A DNA stretch of 64,000 bases, taken from Planctomycetota bacterium (GTDB taxonomy: Bacteria > Planctomycetota > Phycisphaerae > Phycisphaerales > Zrk34). Shown piece after piece: positions 53,789 through 62,657 of this stretch. Position 1 is the stretch's first letter, and the number at the start of each line of letters is the position of its first letter. Under the pieces are notes generated by a model, which saw only the letters and a program-made list of their open reading frames with translations, was not told where the DNA came from and made no database searches. Where the stretch lies: contig WGMD01000029.1 in assembly GCA_016125255.1 (NCBI GenBank), positions 1-64,000 of the forward strand. Direction: 5' to 3'. Position numbers and translations under genes: made by a program.

Positions 53789-54799
53789 ATGGCCCGACGC
53801 TCCACAGCCAAATCCTCCGGCCCGCCTGCGTTCACCGGCGCCGAGCGCGTCGTCGTGTTTCACGGCAAGCAGGACTTCCTGCGCACCTATTACCTTCAGC
53901 AGCTTCGCGCCGCCATCGAATCCAAGACCGGCTCGGAAGTCGAGACCGTCCGCTGCGACGGCAAGACGGCTTCGCTGTCCGATGTGTTCGACGAGCTGCG
54001 CAGCTTCGGGCTGATGCAGCAGCATCGCATGATCGTCGTCGACGCGGCGGACGAGTTCGTCAAGAACCATCGCGAGGCGGTGACGCGCTATGTGGATTCG
54101 CCCGAGGATACGGCGACGCTCGTCCTGCGGGCGGACAAGTGGAACAAGGGCAACATCGACAAGGCCATCGAAAAAGTCGGCCAGTTCGTCAAATGCGACC
54201 CGCCCAGCGAGGCGGACACGATGAAATGGACCGTCGCATACTGCAAGAAGAAATACAGCGTCGCCATCGAGCCCAACGCGGCGCGGACGCTGTTGGAGCA
54301 TGTCGGCGTGGACCTGGGTCGCATCGACAGCGAGCTGGCCAAGCTCGCGGCAGGCGTCCCGGCGGGCGGGTCGATCACGGCGGAACAGGTCGATGTGCTC
54401 GTCGGCCGGGCGAGCGACGAGGCGGCATGGGCGATTCAGGAAGCGGTGCTCTCGGGGAACGCGGCGGCGGCGATGACGAAACTGCACGAATTGACGGATC
54501 TGGCGAAACAGGCGGACGTGCTGGTGGGGTATTTCGTGGCGGACTTGATGCGCAAGCTTTGTCAGGCGACGGCCATGCTCGCCGCCGGTCAGGGCGATGC
54601 GAGCATCTGCGGGACGCTGAAAATGTGGGGCGACCGCTCGCGGCCGTTCATGTCGGCGGCGCGCCGGCTCGGACCGCACCGTGCGGCCAAGCTCTTCGAC
54701 CAGATCGTCTCGCTCGACCAGCGGGCCAAGTCCGGTTTCGGCGATCCGACGCGGAATCTTGAGCGTTTTGTCGTGCAGTTTGCCGATACCATCAAATGA
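53789..54799 (+). CDS. holA: DNA polymerase III delta subunit
   Basis: 336 aa. The start is followed by VVVFHGKQDFLRTYYLQQLR, the degenerate P-loop region of HolA. DELRSFGLMQQHRMIVVDAADEFV, DSPEDTATLVLRADKWNK and LLEHVGVDLGRIDSELAKLA match the clamp-loader delta architecture. Opens the sliding clamp during loading. TAGAAT ends 6 nt before the ATG and no ribosome site is visible, so the message may be leaderless. Confidence 0.88.
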   Translation: MARRSTAKSSGPPAFTGAERVVVFHGKQDFLRTYYLQQLRAAIESKTGSEVETVRCDGKTASLSDVFDELRSFGLMQQHRMIVVDAADEFVKNHREAVTRYVDSPEDTATLVLRADKWNKGNIDKAIEKVGQFVKCDPPSEADTMKWTVAYCKKKYSVAIEPNAARTLLEHVGVDLGRIDSELAKLAAGVPAGGSITAEQVDVLVGRASDEAAWAIQEAVLSGNAAAAMTKLHELTDLAKQADVLVGYFVADLMRKLCQATAMLAAGQGDASICGTLKMWGDRSRPFMSAARRLGPHRAAKLFDQIVSLDQRAKSGFGDPTRNLERFVVQFADTIK

Positions 54800-54866
54800 A
54801 GTAGACTACGATCTGACGATCGATTCGACCTCGAACCGCCCGCAGGATGCAACAGGGCGACGATGC

Positions 54867-54871
54867 GGAGG
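54867..54871 (+). promoter_or_regulatory. Shine-Dalgarno supporting ATG 54878
   Basis: GGAGG lies 6 nt before ATG 54878. It favours that start over ATG 54863, which would encode the ribosome site. Confidence 0.6.
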
Positions 54872-54877
54872 CATCTC

Positions 54878-55951
54878 ATGTTCGATATCCCCTTCCGATG
54901 TTTCGTGCCCGCCGTTTTGATCGCGCTGCTTTTAGCGGCGTGTCAGACGACGCCCCCGCCGGCCAAGCCCGCCGCGCAGGCCACGCCCGCTCAGAAGCTC
55001 AATACCGATGCGGATCAATTTGCGCAGCGCCTCGAGAATGCACCGCCGCCGCGGCAGAACGTCGAGGTGAACTGGACGACGCCCGCGCCGAACAGCGGCG
55101 GTGATGCGGCGAACCCGAATCTCAAGAAGGCCGACCCGTCCACGCCCAAGACGACGGCGCCGGAGAAACCCGCCGAGCCGGCGACCGCCCCCGCGCCCGT
55201 GGCGACGGCGAAGGAGCCCAAGGCGATGACGCCGGCGCAGATGATCGAGGCGCTGGATGCGCAGTTGCGCGCCTCGGCGTCGAGCGGGAGCGACGGGCTC
55301 AAGCCGTACATTTCGGATGCGGCGCTGACGCTGCTGGACCCGCGGCGTGAGCTGACGGAAAAGGACATGGCGTCCCTGAAGCCGGAGGATCGGCAGATCG
55401 TGCTCGCCTATCAGCGAGCGTTCACGATGCTCGGCCGCTCGCTGGGCAAGAGCCCGGAGGAGGATCGCCAGAATCTTCAGATCGCCGCGGATGAACTGCT
55501 CGAACAGTTGCGCTCCGGCCACAAGACGCTCAAGCTGCTCAACGCCAACCTGTGCACGCGCGTCAACGGCTACGGCGTCTTCACGCCGTTCAAGTCCAAC
55601 ACGTTCCTCGCCGGTCAGGAGCAGCGCGCGATCGTGTATGCGGAGTTGGAGAACTTCAAGCCGCGCATCGACTCGGACGGACTTTACGAAGTGAGTCTCA
55701 CGCAGCAGCTTGTCCTTTACAATCAGGCGGACGGTTTGCCCGTGTGGCGCATCGCGCCGACGGAGATCATCGACCGCTCGCGCAATCGCCGCCGCGACTT
55801 TTTCATCATCCAGGTCGTCGCCCTGCCCGCGCGCCTCGGCGTCGGCAAATACAACCTCAAACTCACCGTCACCGACCAGATCGGCCAGGCCGTCGACGAA
55901 GTGCAGATCCCCATCAACATCGTCGCGGATGCGAAGCTGATTGATGAATGA
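54878..55951 (+). CDS. Lipoprotein of unknown function
   Basis: 357 aa. The lipoprotein signal peptide ends in LAAC with the lipidated Cys22. A Pro/Ala/Lys-rich low-complexity linker spans about 25-120, then a helical region (LRASASSGSDGLKPYISDAAL), and a beta-rich C-terminal domain (NTFLAGQEQRAIVYAELENF onward, ending VQIPINIVADAK). Expected to be anchored in a membrane with the C-terminal domain in the periplasm. No catalytic motif found. Transcribed in the same direction as holA, with a strong palindrome after it. Confidence 0.7.
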   Translation: MFDIPFRCFVPAVLIALLLAACQTTPPPAKPAAQATPAQKLNTDADQFAQRLENAPPPRQNVEVNWTTPAPNSGGDAANPNLKKADPSTPKTTAPEKPAEPATAPAPVATAKEPKAMTPAQMIEALDAQLRASASSGSDGLKPYISDAALTLLDPRRELTEKDMASLKPEDRQIVLAYQRAFTMLGRSLGKSPEEDRQNLQIAADELLEQLRSGHKTLKLLNANLCTRVNGYGVFTPFKSNTFLAGQEQRAIVYAELENFKPRIDSDGLYEVSLTQQLVLYNQADGLPVWRIAPTEIIDRSRNRRRDFFIIQVVALPARLGVGKYNLKLTVTDQIGQAVDEVQIPINIVADAKLIDE

Positions 55952-55990
55952 ACCCATGAGGAGCGTTTGCGTTTGATCCCGATTCTCATG

Positions 55991-56018
55991 AGGCGGGGGG
56001 ACTTAAGTCCCCCCGCCT
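55991..56018. terminator. Perfect 28-bp palindrome, probable terminator
   Basis: AGGCGGGGGGACTT followed by its exact reverse complement, 37 nt after the lipoprotein stop and before pyrR. As RNA it forms a 12-13-bp GC-rich stem. No U-tract follows. Could terminate the lipoprotein transcript or serve as a protein-binding palindrome. Confidence 0.5.
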
Positions 56019-56057
56019 GTCACAAATCGACGGCCCATCCCCAAGTCGTGCGCGTGT

Positions 56058-56086
56058 TTGGCGTCACCCGCCGGGTCGGCTACGAT
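56058..56086 (+). promoter_or_regulatory. Candidate promoter of the pyrR-pyrB unit
   Basis: TTGGCG (56058-56063), a 17-nt spacer and TACGAT (56081-56086), 23 nt before ATG 56110 and downstream of the palindrome. I did not see a PyrR-binding attenuator in the short leader. Confidence 0.4.
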
Positions 56087-56109
56087 GGGCAACTCGAAAG
56101 GTATGGTTC

Positions 56110-56655
56110 ATGCGTGTGATTGCGGATGAAAAGCAGGTGGCGGAACTGGTCGCCCGGCTGGCGCGGGAGCTTGAGGCGGCGATGAAGCAGTCGGATCGTC
56201 CGTGGGCGATCGTCGGCATTCGGAGCCGGGGCGATGTGCTGGCGGAGCGGCTGGCCAAGCGCGTCAAGGTCGATTATCTGGGGTCGGTGGACATCGCGTT
56301 GTATCGGGATGATCTGTCGGAGGTCGGGCCGCAGCCGGTGGTGCGGACGACGGAGATCGATTTTCCGGTGGACGGGACGAACATTCTGTTGGTGGACGAT
56401 GTGCTGATGAGCGGGCGGAGCGTGCGCGCGGCGATTCAGTCGCTCTTGGACTTCGGTCGGCCGCGGTGCATCAAACTGATGGTGCTGGTTGATCGGGGCG
56501 GGCGGGAGCTGCCGATCGCGCCGGATTTTGTCGGGCAGCGCGTGGCGATGGATTCGGACGAACTGGTCGAGGTGCGGCTGGCGCCGACGGACCCGGATGA
56601 CGAGATCGTGATGTTCCCCCGGCCGACACGCAAAGCCGCGGAGGGCCGGCCATGA
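56110..56655 (+). CDS. pyrR: PyrR-type uracil phosphoribosyltransferase/regulator
   Basis: 181 aa. The PRPP-binding motif is LLVDDVLMSGRSVRAA with D96 and D97. The N-terminal VGIRSRGDVLAERLAKR and the DIALYRDDLSEVG loop are typical of PyrR. In studied bacteria PyrR binds pyr mRNA as an attenuator and has some UPRT activity; which role applies here is not shown. Its stop overlaps the pyrB start (ATGA). Confidence 0.92.
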   Translation: MRVIADEKQVAELVARLARELEAAMKQSDRPWAIVGIRSRGDVLAERLAKRVKVDYLGSVDIALYRDDLSEVGPQPVVRTTEIDFPVDGTNILLVDDVLMSGRSVRAAIQSLLDFGRPRCIKLMVLVDRGGRELPIAPDFVGQRVAMDSDELVEVRLAPTDPDDEIVMFPRPTRKAAEGRP

Positions 56656-57629
56656 ACGCCAAAGCCGCGCCCTATGTCTGGCCTCACAAGCATCTGATCG
56701 GCATCGAGCAGCTTTCCGCCGCGGACATCCGCTTTCTGTTCGAGACGGCCCGGGGCTTCGAGGCGGTGTCGACGCGAAGCATCAAAAAAGTTCCGGCGCT
56801 GCGCGGCAAGGTCGTGGTCAACCTGTTCTTCGAACCGTCCACCCGCACCAAGAGCAGCTTCTATCTCGCCGCCAGCCGCCTGAGCGCCGACACGCTGGAC
56901 TTCTCGTCGAGCGGTTCGAGCGTCAGCAAGGGCGAAACGGTCGTCGACACCGCGCGGAACATCGAAGCGATGGGTGTGGACATCATCGTCGTGCGTCACA
57001 GCCAGTCCGGCGTGCCCAAGCTGCTCGCCGAGTCGGTCAACTGCTCGGTCGTCAACGCGGGGGACGGACAACATGAACATCCCACGCAGGCGCTGCTCGA
57101 CATGTACACCATCGCGCAGCGCTATGGCCGCACCGACTTCGATCTGAGCGGGCTGACGGTCGCCATCGTCGGCGACATCGCGCATTCGCGCGTCGCCCGC
57201 TCGAACATCATCGGGCTCAACAAGCTGGGCGCGAAGGTGCTGCTCGTCGGTCCGCCGACGCTTGTCAGCACGGCGTTCGAGAAGCTCGGCTGCGAAGTGC
57301 ATTACGATTTCGATTCGGTGCTCGATCGCATCGACGTGGTGAACATGCTGCGCGTGCAGTTCGAGCGGATCACCAGCCAGGCGTTCCCGTCGCTGCGGGA
57401 GTACTCGGCGGTGTTCGGATTGAGCGCGGCGCGGCTGGCGCGGATGAAGAAGAATGTCGTCGTGATGCACCCGGGGCCGATCAATCGCGGACTCGAAATC
57501 GAGTCGGCGGTGGCGGACGGGCCCAACTCGGCGATTTTGCAGCAGGTCACGCACGGGTTGGCCGTCAGGATGGCGACGTTATTTTTAGTGCATGGAGCGC
57601 AATATGCGGGAGTCATGGGAAATGAGTGA
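56652..57629 (+). CDS. pyrB: Aspartate carbamoyltransferase catalytic subunit
   Basis: 325 aa. The carbamoyl-phosphate loop is FFEPSTRTKSSF (59-70). VVNAGDGQHEHPTQALLDMY and the C-terminal VVMHPGPINRGLEI with R-G-E/L elements complete the ATCase signature. Condenses carbamoyl phosphate and aspartate in pyrimidine synthesis. No regulatory subunit gene (pyrI) or dihydroorotase lies next to it. It overlaps both neighbours, pyrR and gmk, so the three are cotranscribed. Confidence 0.95.
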   Translation: MNAKAAPYVWPHKHLIGIEQLSAADIRFLFETARGFEAVSTRSIKKVPALRGKVVVNLFFEPSTRTKSSFYLAASRLSADTLDFSSSGSSVSKGETVVDTARNIEAMGVDIIVVRHSQSGVPKLLAESVNCSVVNAGDGQHEHPTQALLDMYTIAQRYGRTDFDLSGLTVAIVGDIAHSRVARSNIIGLNKLGAKVLLVGPPTLVSTAFEKLGCEVHYDFDSVLDRIDVVNMLRVQFERITSQAFPSLREYSAVFGLSAARLARMKKNVVVMHPGPINRGLEIESAVADGPNSAILQQVTHGLAVRMATLFLVHGAQYAGVMGNE

Positions 57630-58200
57630 GGCGCGCGGGTTATTGGTGGTGATTTCCGGGCCGTCGGGCGTGGGCAAGACCACGATCACGCACAAGCTCG
57701 TCGAGCACCTCGGGGCGGTGTTCAGCGTGTCGATGACGACGCGGCCCAAGACCGCCGCCGACACCGAAGGCGTCGATTACTACTTCGTCGATCTGCCGCG
57801 CTTCGAGAAGGCGATCATGGACGGCGAACTGCTCGAGCATGCGAAGGTGTTCACGAACTACTACGGCACGCCGCGCGGCCCGGTCGTCGAGAACCTCGCC
57901 GCCGGTCGGGATGTCATTCTCGAGATCGACGTCGAAGGCGCGATCCAGATCAAGGCCGCCCTGCCCGAAGCTCTGTGCATCTTCGTGAACCCGCCCAGCG
58001 AGGAGGAGCTTCTCCGTCGCCTGCGCGCCCGTGCGCGGGAGGACGAGACGGTGATTCAGCGGCGCTTCAGCGAGGCGAAGCGCGAGATGAAACAGGCCCG
58101 CGAGTGCGGAGCGTACGATTACTTCATCATCAACGAAAAACTCGACGCCGCGGTCAGCGAGGCCTGCCGCATCGTCAGCCAGCATAAGCAGCACGTCTGA
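57622..58200 (+). CDS. gmk: Guanylate kinase
   Basis: 192 aa from ATG 57622, with GGGAG 9 nt upstream; ATGs at 57592 and 57604 would lengthen it to 202 or 198 aa. The P-loop is SGPSGVGKTTI. The GMP-binding region has SMTTRPKTAADTEGVDYYFV and YYGTPRGPV. LEIDVEGAIQIK and the lid arginines in RRLRARAREDETVIQRRF follow. Converts GMP to GDP with ATP. Overlaps the end of pyrB by 8 bases. Confidence 0.94.
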   Translation: MSEARGLLVVISGPSGVGKTTITHKLVEHLGAVFSVSMTTRPKTAADTEGVDYYFVDLPRFEKAIMDGELLEHAKVFTNYYGTPRGPVVENLAAGRDVILEIDVEGAIQIKAALPEALCIFVNPPSEEELLRRLRARAREDETVIQRRFSEAKREMKQARECGAYDYFIINEKLDAAVSEACRIVSQHKQHV

Positions 58201-58201
58201 C

Positions 58202-58912
58202 ATGGCCCCCGAAGCGAACCCGATGGTATTCACCCGCGAGCAGGCACGCCGCATTGACGGCGCGGCGATGGAGCACTATGGCATCCCCGGCATCGTGCTG
58301 ATGGAAAACGCCTCGCGCGGGCTGGCGCTGCAAGCGCTTCGCATGCTCGGCTGGCCGGACATTCGGCCCGAGGCGCATGTGCTCATTCTCTGCGGCGGCG
58401 GGAACAACGGCGGCGACGGACTTGCCGCCGCGCGGCATCTGCACAACGCCGGCATCGGCCTGACCATCGTCCTGACCCATGACCTCGGCTCCTACAAGGG
58501 CGACGCCGAAATCAACCTCAACATCGTCCGCATGATGAACCTCAACATCGTCGAGGCCGCCGACGATCCGCTCGCCGCGCTCGTCCATGAGCCGCCGTGC
58601 GATCTGATCATCGACGGCCTGCTCGGCACCGGGCTCGCCAGCCCCGTCCGACCGCCGCTCGACAAGGTCATCGCATGGGTCAATGAACAGGACACGCCCG
58701 TGCTCGCCATCGACATCCCCTCCGGCCTCGATTGCGACAGCGGCGAGCCCCTCGGATGCGCCGTCCGCGCGACCGCCACCGTGACGTTCGTCGGCGTCAA
58801 GCGCGGGTTCCTGACCGCCTCGGCAAGGCCCTACCTCGGCGATGTCACCGTGACCGACATCGGCGTCCCCCGCGAACTGATCGAACAACTGGGCCAAGCG
58901 ATGCCCCGCTGA
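58202..58912 (+). CDS. nnrE: NAD(P)H-hydrate epimerase (YjeF N-terminal type)
   Basis: 236 aa from ATG 58202, one base after gmk; ATG 58223 (MVFTREQARRID) is an alternative. The family markers are IVLMENASRGLA, CGGGNNGGDGLAAARHL, DLIIDGLLGTGL and AIDIPSGLDCDSGEP. Repairs R-epimers of hydrated NAD(P)H. Only the epimerase domain is present; the dehydratase half found in fused NnrE-NnrD proteins is absent. Confidence 0.9.
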   Translation: MAPEANPMVFTREQARRIDGAAMEHYGIPGIVLMENASRGLALQALRMLGWPDIRPEAHVLILCGGGNNGGDGLAAARHLHNAGIGLTIVLTHDLGSYKGDAEINLNIVRMMNLNIVEAADDPLAALVHEPPCDLIIDGLLGTGLASPVRPPLDKVIAWVNEQDTPVLAIDIPSGLDCDSGEPLGCAVRATATVTFVGVKRGFLTASARPYLGDVTVTDIGVPRELIEQLGQAMPR

Positions 58913-59148
58913 CCGCCCGACCATTTTAAATCCGCTCCCCTGCCCTCCTTATCGCGAAAGAAAATCTGCCGTTTTCGGCATTTTTCCGTTGGTGTTTGGA
59001 CCGCGATCCGTTAAATTGGAGGTGATGAAAAAGCGTATTGGCAGAACGAGATTCAGCACATTTTGTCCCGATTGAGAGAACACCCGTCATGTGTTTCGAT
59101 GGCGTCGTTTCCCGCCAGAAACGTCCCATCCGCCGCACATCGACGAAC

Positions 59149-59154
59149 AGGAGG
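59149..59154 (+). promoter_or_regulatory. Shine-Dalgarno fixing the surface-protein start
   Basis: AGGAGG, 7 nt before ATG 59162. It rules out the longer frame from 59063. Confidence 0.7.
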
Positions 59155-59161
59155 CAGAACC

Positions 59162-60415
59162 ATGTCGATGCACCGTACCGCCCGCACCGCGCTCGCTTCG
59201 CTTGCACTCGCCGCCGCACTGGTCGCCGCGCCAGCACGCGCCGCCGTGACTGATTTGTACGTGTATCACCTGGGCGAAGCCGGATCGCTCGGCACCAACA
59301 ACCGCCCCATCGACAGCGTCTCCGGCAACAACTTCACCAACAACTTCAGCACCGGCACAAGCGTCGACACCGCCGACCCCGCCCCCGGTGACTCGACCGC
59401 CGATCTGGTCGTCCCTTCCGGCAAGGGCTTCTACGGCGTCAGCACCGCCTTCCCCACCGACAACTTCGGCATCGAGCTGTGGGTCAAGACCGCCGACCTC
59501 GCTCAGAGCAAGGACATCTTCGTCACCAACTCTTACAACTCCCAGTCCCTCAAGTTCACCCAGCTCGGCACCGCGCTCGCCGCAAGCTATCAAGGCGTCT
59601 CATGGATCGGCCCCACCAACGGCGTCAGCGGCGCCGTCACCGCCAACGAATGGATCCACCTCGCCATCGTCCGCGACGGCGGCGTCTCGTCCTTCTACAT
59701 CGACGGCGTCAAACAAGGCGGCACCACTACCACCGCTCCCACCACATCCGCCTCCGGCGTCCATATCGCCGTCCAGCCCGGCGGAATCACCGGCACATGG
59801 AACGGCGCCATGGACGAACTGCGCGTTTTCACCTTCACCACCGGCGCCTTCTCCGTCTCCGATCTGTCCTACATCAACGGCTCCGATTTCGCCAACGGCT
59901 CCTTCGAAGCGTCCAGCCCGCTGACGCTCAAAGGATGGTCCGCCTCCGGCAACCTCGGCCTCTCCACCAGCGAAGGAACCACCGACGGAACACACGCCCT
60001 CGTTTTCAACGGCGGAAACGCCGCCGTCAACGGGTTCGTCGAACAGACCTTCGCCACCAATCCCGGAAGCTCCTACCGCGTCACCTTCGACTTCGGCAAG
60101 TTCGGCTCCGGCGGCGGCTCCGCCGGCATCCAAACGCTCGTCTACGACTACCTCACCGGCATCGGCTCACCCTTCGTCAACGATCCCGTCTTCGACAGCA
60201 CCTACACCAATATCGCCACCGAGTTCAACACCTTCTTCTACAACTTCACCGCCACCGGCTCCCTCACCACCCTTCGCTTCACGGACGCCTCCACCGGCAC
60301 CATTTCCTTCGACGCCGTCCTCGACAACATCCACATCAGTCTCCTGCCCACCCCCGCCGCCCTGCCCGCCGGCCTGACGCTGCTGACGCTTCTGTCCATG
60401 CGCCGCCGCCGATGA
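59162..60415 (+). CDS. LamG-domain surface protein with PTPA-type sorting tail
   Basis: 417 aa. Signal peptide about 1-28 (ALASLALAAALVAAPARA). A LamG-like domain at about 45-220 contains NEWIHLAIVRDGGVSSFYID. A second beta-rich module, starting NGSFEASSPLTLKGW, is DUF642-like. The tail is LPTPAALPAG, a hydrophobic stretch, then MRRRR, a PEP-CTERM-like sorting signal. The family concept implies recognition by an exosortase-type enzyme, not encoded here. Upstream 250 bp hold no other gene. Followed by the second sigma/FecR pair. Confidence 0.83.
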   Translation: MSMHRTARTALASLALAAALVAAPARAAVTDLYVYHLGEAGSLGTNNRPIDSVSGNNFTNNFSTGTSVDTADPAPGDSTADLVVPSGKGFYGVSTAFPTDNFGIELWVKTADLAQSKDIFVTNSYNSQSLKFTQLGTALAASYQGVSWIGPTNGVSGAVTANEWIHLAIVRDGGVSSFYIDGVKQGGTTTTAPTTSASGVHIAVQPGGITGTWNGAMDELRVFTFTTGAFSVSDLSYINGSDFANGSFEASSPLTLKGWSASGNLGLSTSEGTTDGTHALVFNGGNAAVNGFVEQTFATNPGSSYRVTFDFGKFGSGGGSAGIQTLVYDYLTGIGSPFVNDPVFDSTYTNIATEFNTFFYNFTATGSLTTLRFTDASTGTISFDAVLDNIHISLLPTPAALPAGLTLLTLLSMRRRR

Positions 60416-60640
60416 CGGTCCCGCGCCGCGTGACAAGGCCCCGCTGATCGCGCCCCGCCACATGGGGTCCATGATTCATTGACTGAGCCGGCGCGTCAGC
60501 CGGCGGCGATCGCATGACGGATGGGTCGCTCCGTTCATCCCCCGGCGCTTTGGCCGGATGCGGCACCGCACGGCGGATTCAGAAAATAGTTGCTCAGATC
60601 GATCGAAGTTGGGCTGTATAAGGGTGAAGGAATCGCACCG

Positions 60641-61168
60641 ATGAACGATCATCCGCCAGATGCCCTGTTTGTTCAGAGCTTAATCGACTGCCAGGACCGG
60701 CTTTGCGCCTATGCCGCCGCGATGGTCGGTTCGCTGGCGATCGCGGAGGATCTCGTTCAGCAGACGAATCTGGTGATCTGGCGCGAGGCGAAACAATTTG
60801 TTCCCGGCACCGACTTCAGCGCCTGGGCCTGTCGGATTCTCTATTACGAAGTGCTCGCATGGCGCAAGCGCCGATCGCGCGAGCGGCTGGTGTTTGACGA
60901 TGCGATCGTCGCCAACATCGCCGAGCAGGCCGAGCGGATTTCCGTCACCGCGCCCGACCGCCATCGCGCCCTGATCGATTGCCTCTCGAAGCTGACCGAC
61001 AGCCAGCGCGATCTTCTCAACGCCCGCTACCAGTCCGACACCTCGCTCAACGACTACGCCGCGCGGATCGGCCGGCCGGTCGATTCGCTGTACCAGACGC
61101 TGCGCCGCGTGCGCCTTCAGCTTGGCCAATGCGTCGATCGGTTCCTCAATCGAGAACAGCGCGCATGA
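60641..61168 (+). CDS. ECF-type RNA polymerase sigma factor (second)
   Basis: 175 aa from ATG 60641 with GAAGGA 9 nt upstream. Region 2 includes VGSLAIAEDLVQQTNLVIWR and FSAWACRILYYEVLAWRKRR. Region 4 includes LTDSQRDLLNARYQSDTSLN and RPVDSLYQTLRRVRLQL. Resembles the sigma-70 subgroup expanded in Rhodopirellula and Verrucomicrobia. Overlaps the FecR-like gene (ATGA), its likely regulator. TATAAG at 60617-60622 may be a -10 box. Confidence 0.87.
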   Translation: MNDHPPDALFVQSLIDCQDRLCAYAAAMVGSLAIAEDLVQQTNLVIWREAKQFVPGTDFSAWACRILYYEVLAWRKRRSRERLVFDDAIVANIAEQAERISVTAPDRHRALIDCLSKLTDSQRDLLNARYQSDTSLNDYAARIGRPVDSLYQTLRRVRLQLGQCVDRFLNREQRA

Positions 61169-62640
61169 ACGAGCAGCCGATGACCATTGAGCAACTGACC
61201 GCCGACCTGCTCGACGATCGACTCGGCAGCGCCGAACGCGCCGCGTTGCTCGACCGGCTGGCAAGCGACCCCGAGGCCTGCCGCGCCTATGTCCAGTTCG
61301 TCTGCACGCAGTCCATGATCGCCCGCGTCCTGCGTCGTCAGCCGACGACGCACAACCTGCCCCTGCCCCTCCCCCCGCTTGAAACACCGGCCCCGACCGC
61401 GCCGCGCCGCCGCCCTGCCGCCGCAACCGCGCTGGCCCTCGCCGCCCTCATCGCCCTCGCCGCCACGCTGATCTACTTCTTCCTGCCTTTCACTCCCCAT
61501 TCCCCACTCCCCACTCCCCACTCCGACGCCCCCGCATCTTTCGCCATGCTCTCGGACGTCTCTCCCGACGCACAGTTCTCCGATGCCGAGTACGCCCTTG
61601 GCTCGGACCTGTCCGGCCCGATCCAACTCACCGCCGGCCGCGCCCAACTCATGTTCAAATCCACCGCCGTCGTCGATCTGACCGGCCCTTGCGAATTTGA
61701 AATGACCGGACCTAATCGCGGGCGGCTCACATCCGGCAAACTTGAAGCATTCTGCCGCCCCGAAGCGCATGGTTTCACTGTCGATCTGCCGAACCGCGTG
61801 CGCGTCGTCGATCTGGGCACACGCTTTAACGTCGAAATCGATCGCCGCGGGGACGCCGAGGTGCATGTCATCGAGGGCCGCGTTCAGGTGAGCCATAACC
61901 CGGCGCACGCCATCGTCGAGCCGTATGATCTGTCGGCTGGTCAGTTCGCTCGGTTCATCGACGGCCGGCTCGTCATCGACAATCGCGACCTGGCCGAAGC
62001 GCCGCCCGCTCAGGTGATCAGCATCGACTTCGGACAGGCTTCGCCCTACGAGGGTCCCGGCGTCGCCGCCCACGATGCCCGCTATTGGAACCACATGCCC
62101 ACTCGAACCGCCAATCACCTCATCACGGCGGACGGCCAAACCGCCACAAACATCACCATCACCACCACCGCCGCTGTCCTCGAAGGCAGACTGCCCGGTC
62201 AGTCCATCGCGCTCTTCAACGATTACGCCTTCAATCACGAGCGTCAGGGTCCCTGGTCCATTCGACTCGACGACCTCGACGATACGCGTAGCTACGACCT
62301 GGTGATCTATACGGCGACGGCGAACCATCAGGGCTCGACCTTCACCATCGCCGGTGAATCCCGCCGAGCCGATGGCGAGCGCACCGATTCCTTCATAGAG
62401 AGCGTCAACTACGTGCGTTTCGTCGGCATTCATCCCGCCGCGGGCCGCATCGAGATCACGGTCAGCGCGCCGGACGATCACGCTTACATGTGCAACGGCC
62501 TCCAACTGATCGCCGACAGCCCCTTCGCCCAGCCACAAACGCAAGACACCCCGACATCGGATGGAACTATAGACCATCCGCGTCTGGACAAGGCCCCGAC
62601 GGCTGTTCCGCCGGAGCTCAAGATCGATCCGAAGAATTGA
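61165..62640 (+). CDS. FecR-like transmembrane protein with C-terminal jelly-roll-like domain
   Basis: 491 aa from ATG 61165. A cytoplasmic N-terminus (TIEQLTADLLDDRLGSAERA) is followed by a Pro-rich linker and a span at about 86-107. Next is a short Pro/His/Ser stretch encoded by a CCCCACT repeat, then a FecR domain (about 145-260, with VDLTGPCEFEM and VVDLGTRFNVEID). The C-terminal beta domain opens VISIDFGQASPYEGPGVAA and carries WNHMPT, a malectin-like pattern seen in planctomycete surface proteins. Pairs with the sigma factor upstream. The exported domain differs from the LamG of the first pair, so the two may sense different ligands. Confidence 0.82.
   Translation: MNEQPMTIEQLTADLLDDRLGSAERAALLDRLASDPEACRAYVQFVCTQSMIARVLRRQPTTHNLPLPLPPLETPAPTAPRRRPAAATALALAALIALAATLIYFFLPFTPHSPLPTPHSDAPASFAMLSDVSPDAQFSDAEYALGSDLSGPIQLTAGRAQLMFKSTAVVDLTGPCEFEMTGPNRGRLTSGKLEAFCRPEAHGFTVDLPNRVRVVDLGTRFNVEIDRRGDAEVHVIEGRVQVSHNPAHAIVEPYDLSAGQFARFIDGRLVIDNRDLAEAPPAQVISIDFGQASPYEGPGVAAHDARYWNHMPTRTANHLITADGQTATNITITTTAAVLEGRLPGQSIALFNDYAFNHERQGPWSIRLDDLDDTRSYDLVIYTATANHQGSTFTIAGESRRADGERTDSFIESVNYVRFVGIHPAAGRIEITVSAPDDHAYMCNGLQLIADSPFAQPQTQDTPTSDGTIDHPRLDKAPTAVPPELKIDPKN
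61491..61524. repeat. CCCCACT tandem repeat inside the FecR-like gene
   Basis: Four to five imperfect 7-base units (CCCCATT then CCCCACT copies), in frame, encoding a Pro/Thr/His/Ser stretch just outside the membrane span. Length changes here would shift the frame unless three units change together. Confidence 0.6.
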
Positions 62641-62657
62641 GAAAGGATAATAGACGC

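Noticed and set aside
59024-59074. 16-codon frame starting MKKRIGRT upstream of the LamG surface protein
   Set aside because: GGAGG is present but only 2 nt from the ATG, too close for initiation, and the peptide shows no pattern.
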